Source of the DNA: Linum tenue | Taxonomy: Eukaryota > Streptophyta > Magnoliopsida > Malpighiales > Linaceae | Assembly (NCBI GenBank): GCA_946122785.1 | Contig: CAMGYJ010000006.1 | Span: 42,614,066-42,678,065 of the forward strand | Length of the DNA: 64,000 bases | Direction: 5' to 3' | Shown here: one piece after another, positions 24,358 through 35,000 of the stretch | How positions within the stretch are numbered: the stretch's first letter is position 1 | Layout: the number at the start of each line of letters is the position of its first letter | The notes under the pieces: generated by a model | What the model was told of the DNA's origin: nothing | The model's input: only the letters and a program-made list of their open reading frames with translations | Database searches by the model: none | Position numbers and translations under genes: made by a program

Positions 24358-25251
24358 GAGAACTCCAGGAGGCCTCCATGGGTCCATAATCAAATGAAGA
24401 TTCTGAAATCTTCTTTCTTTGTCCCCAAATTAGAGTATCCAAGTTTCAGTCATGCAATGAATCTTTTGGTTGAGATTTAGGGGGGAAATGGAAAATTCCT
24501 TCTCATATTTCCTATAATAGAGGTCGGACTACACTGCAAAACTACATGTACTCTTCATTACTCGTTCAAAGGCTCACTCGGTTTGAGTGGAGATCAAGTT
24601 AGCATCCATAGGAGGGCGCAATTAAGGAGACATTAATCATTGATGGTGCCATGGTGGTATCATCCTTCTCTCTTATATATATAGCTCAATTCGTTGTTTA
24701 AGAATGTGAATTATATGATTCATTATGCTTTACTTTATATGATTTAATGAGATTCTTTAATCATTGATGCTTTAGTCATTCCAATGCTTCAATCATTTCA
24801 TGCTTTTATCATCTATTATGTGGTACTAAGTTGTTATTTATAATATCATTATAAGATGTTAGGAAACTACTTTATATGATATATGTTGTCTTTTCATGTA
24901 TAAATGGAATGATCAACTTTTCATGCTTGTATGAGTTCAAGCTTGATACCCTAGATCATCCATACCATAGACCATTTAGATGAAAATTTCTTAACAATCA
25001 AGTATCTTTTACCCATCTTGTATATCATTTACTTTTTTGCTTTGTTTATCTATGCCTATCTAGATACCAACTAAACAGAGGGAACATCAACCCATTGATT
25101 TGTCTTTGTTGTGTCTTTACTTAAGCAGAAGTGATAAGTTCAAGAGTGCTATTAGACGACATTGTGTAATACACTGAGACATCCTAGGATTTTTATTACT
25201 TGTAATACTACTACATATTGCATTGCATTACATTACATTACATGCACATCA
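24358..25251 (+). repeat. Old LTR, 5'-truncated
   Basis: It ends CACATCA at 25251, a few bases before a decayed tRNA-Asp primer site. It has a TATA-like TCTTATATATATAG near 24670 and the ACCATAGACCAT motif also found in LTR F (63520s). The left limit is the inversion breakpoint, or lies shortly after it. No gene. Confidence 0.55.
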
Positions 25252-25255
25252 GTTT

Positions 25256-25273
25256 TGGCGTCGTTGTTGGGGA
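25256..25273 (+). other. Decayed tRNA-Asp primer-binding site
   Basis: TGGCGTCGTTGTTGGGGA differs from the intact site TGGCGCCGTTGCCGGGGA of element A by three changes, all C to T, as expected from cytosine deamination in a silenced element. Confidence 0.7.
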
Positions 25274-26119
25274 TTTCTAATAATATATTAAAGTAACTAA
25301 CCATCTTATGTGTCTTTGTTGTCTTTAGATTTAGTTTGTGTTGTAGGATTTAGTTTATGAGTCCAGTGTCTACTAGAAGATGAATAGAAGACCAAAATTT
25401 TGTGAAGGATAACATCAAATAAGAAGGAGCATCGAGTTCACCCTTGCTGTGATCGAAGGAAGGAGAATAAAGATCGAAAAAGAAGGACACTTCAAGTAAC
25501 ACTCATCATGGGTTGATTTCGAGTTGGGAGAAGAACATTGTAGAAGAATGCAGCCTCATTCTTGGAGAAGAGTAATCCTCTACATTGCCTTCTATGTCAT
25601 CCACAATGAGAGAAGAGTAAATAATGGTGGTCCCACCTACACTATACAAGTATTCAGACCATGAGCTTCGAATATTCCTTCGAGCATTATTGTGCCACTA
25701 CAACCATAGAGATATGCACATCATTGATGCAGATGGTACAACAAGCTGGGAGATTTGTATGAAGGAACGATGACATTCTAGTACAGCATCTAAAGACTTC
25801 TTGGAGATCGTAGATTCCATTCCAGGAACTGAAGCCACTCAAGATGCCATACGAAGACGAGGGGTGCTTAGTAACTTCACGATTGCGTCTTTGTTGGTTT
25901 CACGATTTATTAGGTCTATTTAGTGTTATATTTGAATATATACATGCAAAATATTTATATATAATAATGTTGGATGTACAAGGTGGGGAGGCCGGATCCT
26001 GTGACTAGGGGTGCTTAGTAACTTGACTAAGCCCCTCCCGACCCTTAGATTTTGACACATCAATCCAACGGTTAAAAAATGGGAAAGGCTTTTCAATTAC
26101 TGACAAGGGTAGTTTGGGT
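25274..26119 (+). other. Decayed internal sequence after the old LTR
   Basis: Probably leader and gag remains; stops in every frame. AGGGGTGCTTAGTAACTT occurs at 25860-25877 and again at 26007-26024, an 18-bp direct repeat that could flank a small insertion. Confidence 0.4.
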
Positions 26120-26460
26120 ATTATGAAAAATTATGAAGCATACAAAACGGACAGTACAAACCATACAACATACAAACAGTACAAACTAGAATGACAATAC
26201 ATACAAACAGATTTACAAACAATACAAACATACGAACTATACAAACAATACAAAGTAGATAGACAAAACAATACAAACCATAAAAATCAGAAAACAACCA
26301 TTTGACTTTAGAGGCTTCATTCCTATATAGTGGGCAAATCTCAAAGTCAACCCGATTGTTTTTTAGACATAAATATATTACAAAAATGGTGGACAAACAT
26401 TACAAAGTAGACCGACAAACCTTACAAAATGGAAAAACACCGGGTTGACTTTGAGGCTTC
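26120..26460. repeat. ACAAAC/TACAAAC-rich low-complexity stretch
   Basis: Many imperfect copies of ACAATACAAACA. The 91-codon frame on the minus strand (26121-26396) is a by-product of the repeat: mostly Leu, Val, Cys and Phe, with no domain. Confidence 0.6.
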
Positions 26461-26939
26461 ATCTCTATATAAAAGGGTTTTGTCCTATACTGTGGTATTA
26501 CGAAAAATACAACATGGTGGTACATGATCGGTAAAGGAATTTATCGAGTTTTGTTAATCATGATTAATTTATTTTTGTACAAAAAATTTTAGATCCAAAT
26601 TAAAATAAAGATAAAGTTCAATTGAAAAAATTAAGAGATTAAAAAATTATTTAAATTTCAACCATGAGATATATCCAATCTTAAAATTTTGTTATAAATT
26701 AGACATATTTTTTAGTTTATGCATAAGATGATGACCCAAAGGTTGTCCATCTTCAAGCACCTGAGTCAAAGAGTGAAATTATGTGTGTTATAAAGGGAAA
26801 ATAAAAGGAATTAGATTTGCATTAACGAAAAATCACAGCTAGATTTTGGATCTGGCTTAAGCTTCTTAAAACAGAACACACCTGATTTCAGTATCGTATG
26901 GAATTGTGAAATGGAATGTTCAGATTATGCAGAAATGAT
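26461..26939. other. AT-rich spacer, no gene seen
   Basis: No recognisable frame or repeat. Confidence 0.4.
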
Positions 26940-27625
26940 CGTTTGGATGGATCAATTGTAAAACGAGATAATTTGGCCAATTGTCTTATTTTAAAAAATG
27001 AGTCATTTAAAACGAGTCAATTCGAATTACCTATCCGACCCAGACAATTGTGATTGTCTCAAAATGAGTCAATTTGAAATTCCCCTAGTCAAATTGCTTC
27101 ATCTAAATTTCATTCTGCCTAATGGATCAATTGTAAAACGAGATAATTTGGCCAATTGTCTTATTTTACAAAATGAGTCATTTAAAACGAGTCAATTCGA
27201 ATTACCTGTCCGACCCCAGACAATTGTGATTGTCTCAAAATGAGTCAATTTGAAATTCCCTAGCGTTTGGATGGATCAATCTAGAAATGAGTCAATTTGA
27301 TCAATTGTCTCGTTTTATAAACGAGACAATTAAAACGAGTCAATTCGAATTACCTGCCCCACCCCAGGTAATTGAAATTGACTCAAAACGGATCAATTCA
27401 AAATACCTCAGGCAGATTGATCCATTCAATTTTTTTTGCTGGCAAACGAGGCAATTGGTACAATCGTCTCAAAACGAGACAATTGTGTCAAATTGATCCG
27501 TTACAATTCCTCATCCATGCTTCATCTAAATTTCATTCTGCCTAACAGATCAATATGTCTCAATTTTCTCAAACAAGATTATTTTGTCAGATGATCCATT
27601 AGAATTCTCCATCCAATGTGTTTAG
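26940..27625. repeat. Hairpin-rich repeat with tandem 175-bp units
   Basis: GGATCAATTGTAAAACGAG starts units at 26949 and 27124; a third, diverged unit begins near 27271. The unit is built of AATTGTCTC / GAGACAATT pieces in both orientations. The best hairpin is 27303-27331, with 13-bp perfect arms and a TAT loop. GTTTGGATGGA near the left end and TCCATCCAATG near 27610 resemble inverted termini of a foldback element or MITE. The frames at 26998-27243 and 27287-27496 are by-products. Confidence 0.7.
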
Positions 27626-27689
27626 ACCAAAAAAGTACTTGGTACGTACATTGGTGCAAGTTGGTTTGGAAAACTCCTACAAGTCCTAG

Positions 27690-28110
27690 TAACCAGTTCT
27701 TATCCTGGTGACAGGAAGTTGAGTGTACATGTGACAGATGCAAGCATGGGGTGTTCAGGGTCCTCTGCGTGTATTTTCTGTGATAGGAAGTTGAGTCTCA
27801 CACTCTCTTTTCTCTTTATGTATTTTATATAAGTGCTCTATTCTGGTTTGTTCTTAGCTTTTACATCGCATCCATCTTACTGTTGGCATACAGAGCTCCA
27901 GTGGGCTATTTCGTAGTTCTCTGGAGGTACTGTTGCTGCAAAAACTGAAAGACTGATCTGGAATGCTTTGATTAGTGTAATTTGGAGAGATAGGTGTTCT
28001 AAGAAGTATGGAGGGAAGTATGTAAAGGGCTGATAGCCTGAAACAGATTAAGAATGATGTTGATTCTGTTTATGGGAAGGGGATTTACGCCTTTTGGTAT
28101 TTCTAAATCC
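27690..28110 (+). pseudogene. LINE fragment: end of the reverse-transcriptase zinc-binding region
   Basis: The plus strand contains ACIFCDRKL and, about 200 bp on, ERLIWNALISVIWRDRCSKKYGGK, similar to the extreme C-terminus of plant LINE ORF2 (tryptophan-rich IW..RR.R pattern). Frames are broken. Short relic; limits approximate. Confidence 0.45.
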
Positions 28111-28374
28111 TAACTAGTTGCTCTATCCTTGGCTGTAAGTTGTATGAAGTCAAACTTAGTATTGTATTTATCTGGTGGCAAGGGATGTTTGTCAAAGTAC
28201 TTGTTAATTTTGATGATATATACACCAACCATTCATAAAAATAAAAAAAGTGATGATATATTTTTAATAAGTTTGCATGGAATAGAGGAACAGAGAAGAT
28301 TATATCAACAAATTAGAAGGATCTCATATATACTTGAGCGAAGTCTTGTCATTTCACTTCACCTTTCTATAAAG
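28111..28374. other. Spacer, no gene seen
   Basis: AT-rich. A short open frame at 28129-28377 has no recognisable features. Confidence 0.35.
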
Positions 28375-28612
28375 TAGGAGTGTTGAAACGGTGTGGTTAT
28401 CATGGTAACCGTTTTAATTAGTACTATTTGGATAATTTAGTTTGGTTAATTTGGATAATTGGTTTGGTTTGGTTGAAGTTCTTAGTTTGTTTGGTTTAGG
28501 TGGTTTGGTTTGGTTTGGCTTCAGACACTCCTAACCAGCCAAACCAAATTAACCAGATAAATAATTAGTCATATATCTAATATATACACATACTTAATCT
28601 ACACAATAAATA
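28375..28612. repeat. Second copy of the hAT-like end (TAGGAGTG...)
   Basis: Reverse-complement match to 16390-16615: TAGGAGTGTTGAAACGG, the GGTTATCATGGTAACC motif, a GGTTTGGTT-rich block and TAGTCATATATCTAAT in the same order. The matching partner segment appears at 30250-30415. Confidence 0.6.
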
Positions 28613-28705
28613 AAAGCCAAATGAGAAAACTTGAAGCCCCATTTCAAGTTTCCTGCATCCAGAGTAAAAGTAGGAAGGACATTTTGGTCTTCACAATTAC
28701 CTTTT

Positions 28706-28795
28706 TTTATTCATTAAAAAGACACTTACTGGAATTCGAACCATGATCACTTTAAAGAAAAGCAAAGATCATAACCAATCACACTAAGTACATTT
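28706..28795 (-). mobile_element. SINE-like unit with RNA polymerase III boxes
   Basis: On the minus strand a TAGTGTGATTGG (A-box-like, 28775-28786) precedes GGTTCGAATTCC (B box, 28731-28742) at a spacing normal for tRNA-derived SINEs, and the unit ends in AATAAAAAAAGG. It has no tRNA cloverleaf. Family and exact limits not determined. Confidence 0.4.
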
Positions 28796-30249
28796 GTTGT
28801 ATTTTTTTAAATTAAAAATATATAATTGCGGAGAGGAAAAAACCCTTCCCCCATTTCAAATTCCCTGCTCCAGGAGCGTTTGTAGGAAGGGTAGAATAGG
28901 GAGTGCCAATTTTTTCTTTTCCTCTGTGGAACGGGCCAACTTACCGTACACATGCTGATTTAAACGGGTCCAGGAGTGTCACTTTTTTTCTTTAAGTCCT
29001 TTTATTTCTCCGTGGTGGTAAAATATATATGAAAAGGCAAAAAAATACTCCTTTTTATTGCTAAAAATAAAAAAAAATTTAACAATAAACTAATGCATGG
29101 ATTCTAATGGGCTAACCACTAATCATAAAAAAAAAAAAAAAAAGTTGAATGAGCCTGACCTACACGGGATTTGCCTATCAAGTAAAAAAAATGAACATCG
29201 TTGGTTTGCCATTCTAAACAAGTTATTTCTCTAGCATAATATATGTTATGCTATTATTTTATATCTTAGTGACTAAAATATAATGCATTTTAAAGTTATT
29301 CAATGGTTCAACCTCGACCAACCCAATTAGTCAAGTTTTTATCATTTCAAATATATATTATATAATTATTTGATATCATAATGATTAAATTATAGTGTAT
29401 ATTATAGGGAATCGTTTGGTATTTGTTAGTAAAAACTAAAAAGAAAGATCTATTTGGTTATTTTTAACATTAAAACGATCCTAAATTTTCAGTTTCCTTT
29501 CGAAATTCTATAGTTTTATTCCTGAATCAGTGATGTGCAAATGGCGAATTGCGGTCATCTCTTTTCTTTCATTTTTTTTATTTTCAAATAGAATGTTTAA
29601 AAGTAAAGAATAATTAGAGTTTGGCATGGTCGGTGAAATAGGGTGAATTTCAAGTTTTGGTCCGTTTTGATCAAGTCTAATTATATAATCACATGGTTCC
29701 CTGATACCCGATAAAAATATCAATCCAAACCAGTTTGGCAGGTGGTCCGTGTTTGCCACCATTTTCCTAGGGATAACAGGAACAGTGGTTCCTATCCCAA
29801 ATCGTTTTGTTTATTCTTCTTGATTTCTTTAGATTTTATAATGGCTTGGCAAAAAACCAGAAAGCACAATGATGACAAGATGAAAGTTTTATAAAGCAAA
29901 TTAATCGGCCAACGGGCCGAGTAAAAGCTAGCAACGATTGTGAGATGCTCATTTCCCAAAAACCGACGGGGTAGGCGATTTTTTATTCGATTTTCTGGAA
30001 TTCGGTTTCTATAAAACTTACTCAACCTCATCATATTACCAGAAACATATTGTTTCACAAGGGTAACAGGTACTTGATTTTGGTTCATAAGGCTGATTTT
30101 TTATTCGTTACATCATTCTGTCTCTTTCTCCTAAAATTCACTATTTTTATCACGTGTTTCCAAAAAAAAACTATACAACAATAAGCTATACACTCCATTA
30201 CACTATCAAATTTCATACCTCACATTCCTCCGGCAAAATGGTCGGGGCC
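28796..30249. other. AT-rich spacer, no gene seen
   Basis: Contains an A-run near 29127-29144 and worn repeats. The two short minus-strand frames at 29508-29762 and 29792-30088 have no recognisable domain. Confidence 0.4.
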
Positions 30250-30415
30250 CACGCTAGTACTTTGAATAACCACTCAAGAGTTAAACGTTCATCCTTTTTA
30301 GACTCATAAAATATAAAGCTTGATATTATTCCTATAATGTATATTAGTATATGTAGAGTGTAGACCACAACATATGAACGCCTAATTTAGATAAATCTCA
30401 TACATTATGTTTGGA
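30250..30415. repeat. Dispersed repeat, inverted match to 16240-16400
   Basis: Shares AATAACCACTCAAGAGT and AATTTAGATAAATCTCATAC with the reverse complement of 16240-16400. Belongs to the hAT-like family above. Confidence 0.6.
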
Positions 30416-30501
30416 TGAAAACTTGAAAACAACGTCTTTTTCAGCCTATGAAAATTGCTAAAAGCCTAAGTCAATTCAAACAAACACAACAATTCATTAA
30501 C

Positions 30502-31869
30502 TGATAGACCGTTATTTACACATGTTTTTACCCCTGCTCTTACTCCGTTTGAGGTATTGATTCTCGTGTTTTAGGCCGATTTCACGCTAGGTTGTGCTTG
30601 TTTATGATATTTCAGGTCCTAGTACGTGAATGGAGGCTTAGGAGCGAGTTTGGGGTCGATTGGACGAGGATCGGACGCATGGCGAGGTTCCAAGGAGGCT
30701 GCACAACCAGACCAGGGAGTCGCACGGCCGTGCATGGTTGCAAGCTGGCCGTGCGCCTTATGCCGAGAGCGTGCACGGGCAGCCCTGAAGTGCTGCACGG
30801 CCGTGCACCTGAGCCATATGGCCGTGCACCTGGCCGTGCGAGAAGGCTGAGTTCGGACTTAATGAAACGGCGCGTTTAGGGTTGCACGGCCAGAATGGTG
30901 ACTTGCACGGCCGTGCACCCTGGCCGTGCAAGTCGGGGAAACCCGGTTTATAAGCTGATTTGGAGCCAAACAGAAGGGGATTCGAGTTTTTGAGAGATAG
31001 AGCGGTTCCTAGAGAGAGAAAGCGACGAACAAGAGCCTCCAAGTGCCCTAGATCGATCTTCAACACCATTGGAGCTTGGTTTGAGCTTGGAGAAGTGCCG
31101 ATTCAACGTCCAGGAGCAGAAATCCATCTTCACAGTATGATTTCCGCGCCTGATTCTGCTTTTGCTTCTCTCTCCATGGAGTAGTTCTCCCATTCATCTG
31201 GGTATGGGAAACCCTAGTTCTGTATGTTAGGTTTGATTGTATGAACCCAAGTATTGATTCTATGATATTGATTATATTCGATTGAGGTTTGAATGATTGA
31301 ATGACTTGAATCCTGATCAAATTCCTGTTGTCTCTGCTTTAACCTAGAATGATAATATCTGCCTAGGTTGATAGAGTATCCTTAATCGAAGGTAGTGAAT
31401 TGGTGACTTTAGTCGAGGAGCCAATCACTATTCTGTACCGAATTCCATTCGGTAGTGGAGGTTTTGTTCATAGGGCCTCAATCTGTTTACTCCGGTGTAG
31501 GTTAGTCGCCAGCTAGAGACTCAGATTGAGAGGGTCTGAAGACCTTTAGTCGAGACTTCAGACTGATTAAGAACCTTCCGCAGTATAACTTTCATAGAAA
31601 TCGAACTTGGCAATTACAATCCGGCTTAACTGCAGACTAGGGGGAACCATATCCGGGTGACCTCTCTTAACCTGAATATAACCGTTTAGTTGCTTTGCTT
31701 GCTTGTTAAATTAGACCTTCACTAAAGTTTCCTCGCTAGATAATACGAATTCACTGAGTAGTCATCACATCTAGGACCCGGGTTGACATTAAAACCCAAA
31801 CCCGCTATACTACGCTTTAGGAAGTGGTTACACTTGGCCAATTTCTAGAGTGACAGTAACAGCGAGTCA
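30502..31869 (+). repeat. 5' LTR of element A
   Basis: 1368 bp, TGATAGACC to GCGAGTCA. Palindromes with TGCA arms lie at 30722-30733, 30794-30807 and 30904-30917. They are followed by TTTATAAG (30947-30954), a likely TATA box, so the palindromes sit in the promoter part of U3. Confidence 0.92.
30722..30954 (+). promoter_or_regulatory. LTR A promoter: three CGGCCG palindromes and TATA box
   Basis: GCACGGCCGTGC (30722-30733), TGCACGGCCGTGCA (30794-30807 and 30904-30917), half-sites TGGCCGTGCA between them, then TTTATAAG about 30 bp after the last. The placement suggests a transcriptional role; this is inferred from position only. Confidence 0.55.
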
Positions 31870-31875
31870 AGTTTT

Positions 31876-31893
31876 TGGCGCCGTTGCCGGGGA
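31876..31893 (+). other. tRNA-Asp primer-binding site of element A
   Basis: TGGCGCCGTTGCCGGGGA is the exact complement of the 3' end (with CCA) of plant tRNA-Asp(GUC). It starts six bases after the LTR. tRNA-Asp priming is typical of Athila-type elements. Confidence 0.93.
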
Positions 31894-32016
31894 CGGCTAG
31901 GTTGTTGAAGAAAAGTGATTTCTGATACTTTAGCATTTCCATTTTCGCATTGAGTTTTTGCTTTTCCCGCTTGTGCCTTCACGGGTTTGCTTTGCTTGAT
32001 TGTGTGCAGATAGTGC

Positions 32017-35000
32017 ATGACCCGTAGCCAGTCGGGAAGTTTACTGCCGTTGAATCCTGAGATTGAGCGCACCTGCAAACAACTTCGGAGACAACAGCAA
32101 GCTAGACTGGCTACGGTGGAGCGCCGAGACGGCCAATTGACCAGCGACTCCGAGGACGAGCACGAGATGGAAGGCGATCAGAACCCGCCTCCTCAGAACC
32201 AGATCCTGGGGAACGACTAACATCCCCAGGGAGCTGGCCATCATCATCCACCACCACCGGGTCCCACCTTGGAGTACTTCTATACTCCGCGGATTGCTGA
32301 CATCCGCCCGGTCATCCTCTACCTGCCTATCCCAGCAAACAACTTCGAGATCAAGCCATGCTGGATTCAGCTCATTACATCTTCTATCCAGTTCCATGGC
32401 TTGAAGGATGAGGAGGCCAGGGTACATCTGTCCCGTTTTCTGCAGCTGACGAACGGGTTCAAGCTGAATGGTGTCCCGGATGATGCGATCCGCCTTCATC
32501 TCTTCCCCCATTCTCTGGCGGGGAATGCTAAGAGGTGGTTGGAGACCCAGCCCCCATTGTCCATCACCTCTTGGGACGATCTGGCTGACAAATTCGTGCA
32601 CAGGTACTATCCAGCATCGAAGACTACAGAGATACAGCGGGAGATCACTCACTTCCGCCAAGAGCCAGATGAGTCCCTTCGTGATGCATGGGAGCGGTAC
32701 ATGGGATACTTCTGGCAGTGTCCCCATCATGGCTTCAGCGATGCTTTCACAGTAGGGAACTTCTACAGTGCCCTCACCCCAGACAGCCAGAGGGTGATCG
32801 AGTCTCTATGCCCAGGAGGGGATATTCTCACTAAGACTCCACCCGAGCTGAACCAGATGATTAACACATTGGCTGCCAGAGATCATTCCTGGGGGCAGAG
32901 CAGCAGAGGCAGACATTCCAGGGACCGTGGTGTGCACGCCATGGAGACCATATCCGGGCTCGAGCAGCAGGTAGCTGAGCTAGTGCAGGCATTGAAGCAG
33001 CCCAACAGTCTTATTCCGGGCAGAAGTTTGGCTACACCGCCAGTTGCTCAGTGTCAGTGGTGTGAGAGCCCGAATCACCTCGTGGAGGATTGTCAGTCTA
33101 TGAGGGAGTCTTCTACTCCCCAAGAGCAGGTGGACTTCATCGCCAATGCTCGGCGCCTGGACCCATACAGCAGTACCTACAATGAGGGATGGCGCCAGCA
33201 TCCTAACTTTGCCTGGAGAAGCAACACCAACAAGCCACCTGGTTTCCCAGCACCAGCAGGTGGTTTCCAGCAGAGGCAGCCCTTCCAGGCTAGGCAGGGG
33301 CCACCACCACAGCAGCAGCCTTACCAGCCTAGGCAAGGGCAGCCAATCCAGCAGCCTCAGCGTCAGTATGCTGAGCCAGCAGCAGCACCAGCTCCCGATA
33401 ATCAGATGACCGAGCTGAAGAACGTTTTGGCGGCATTCATGACCACCAGCCAGGCGACTATCACGAGGATGGATCAGTCCATAGCTTCACTGGAGGCAGG
33501 CCAGAGAACCCTGGAGGCAGGCCAGAGAAACCAAGGTGCCATTCTGCAGGATCTCCAGCACCAGATAGGGGGCTTAGCTCGCCAGAACACTACCAGGGCA
33601 CCGGGGACTCTGCCCGCCACCACTGTCCCCAATCCTCGCGACCCTCACGAGACTTCCCATGCCATCACCACCAGGAGTGGTAAGACCATATCTGCTGCTC
33701 CTGCCCAGCCCAGGCAAGACGAACCACTACCTGCTTCAACACCTCCAGCTGATACTGCAGAAGTGGAGGAAGGCAGCGCACCACCTGCTCCCAAACCACA
33801 ACCTGTGGTTAAGGAGCATACACCCCAGCTGCCCTTCCCCACTAGACTTCATAAAGACAGGCTGGAGACAGAGTTTGCCAAGTTCATGGCAATGTTGAAG
33901 CAGGTAAACATCAGCATGCCGTTCGTGGAGGCACTGTCGAAGATGCCCAAGTATGCCAAGTTTATGAAGGACCTCCTCACCAACAAGAAGAAACTTGGGG
34001 ATCTTTCGACAGTGATGCTCAGCGAGGAGTGTTCTGCCATCCTGCAGAACAAGCTGCCCGAGAAGCGCAAAGACCCAGGGAGTTTCACTATCCCTCTTGT
34101 TATTGGCAGCATGCATGTAGGAAAGTCCTTGGCGGACCTAGGCGCTAGTATAAATGTCATGCCCTATAAACTGTTTAAGAAGCTAGACCTAGGTGAACCT
34201 AGAGCTACTAGGATGAGCATTCAGTTAGCTGATCGTTCTATCGTGCATCCTAGGGGTATCATTGAGGACTTGCTTGTTAATGTTGGTGCATTCACATATC
34301 CTGTTGATTTTGTTATTTTGGATATAAATGAGGATGTGGATGTGCCTTTGATTTTGGGTAGACCATTTCTCGCCACCGCCAGGGCGCTTATTGATGTGCA
34401 TAGTGGTAAATTGATCCTGCGTGCTGGTGATGAACAGGCTACTTTTTCTGTGTCTGAGAATGGGAAGCACTCTCATTTGCATGATGACATAGATTACTGT
34501 GATGTGCTTACTGACTTTGAGACCGCACTCGCCATAACGAGTGCGGGTACTGATGATCCTCTTGAGCGTTGTATTTTGCTAGGTGAGCAGGCATCGCAGG
34601 AGCCGCAGCTGGCGGAGCAGTTGGCCGCGTTGGAGAGTGGCCCCTTCTTGGAGGGCGACACGCTGTTTAAACCGATCTCATCCTCCACCCGCATCACCAC
34701 CTCCTTGGAGGAACCACCAGAGCTGGAGCTTAAGCCCCTCCCTCCCCATTTGGAGTATGCATTTCTCCGGGAGGGGAATAAGCTGCCAGTCATCATCAGC
34801 TCGACCCTCACACCCGAGCAGAAGACCAGACTGGTGGTCTTGCTGAAGCAGTACGAGCGAGCCTTGGCATGGAAGATCACAGATATCCGGGGGATCAGCC
34901 CCTCTTTTTGCTCGCACCGGATACTGCTGGAGGATGAGATGCGGCCAGTGAGGCAGCCGCAGAGGAGATTGACGCCGAACCTGGAGGCTGTGGTTCGGGC

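Noticed and set aside
26121..26396. A small membrane protein of 91 residues
   Set aside because: Encoded by the ACAAAC-type low-complexity repeat; hydrophobicity is a consequence of the repeat.
28731..28742. A tRNA gene
   Set aside because: B box present but no acceptor stem, anticodon arm or normal length; a SINE-like unit is the better reading.
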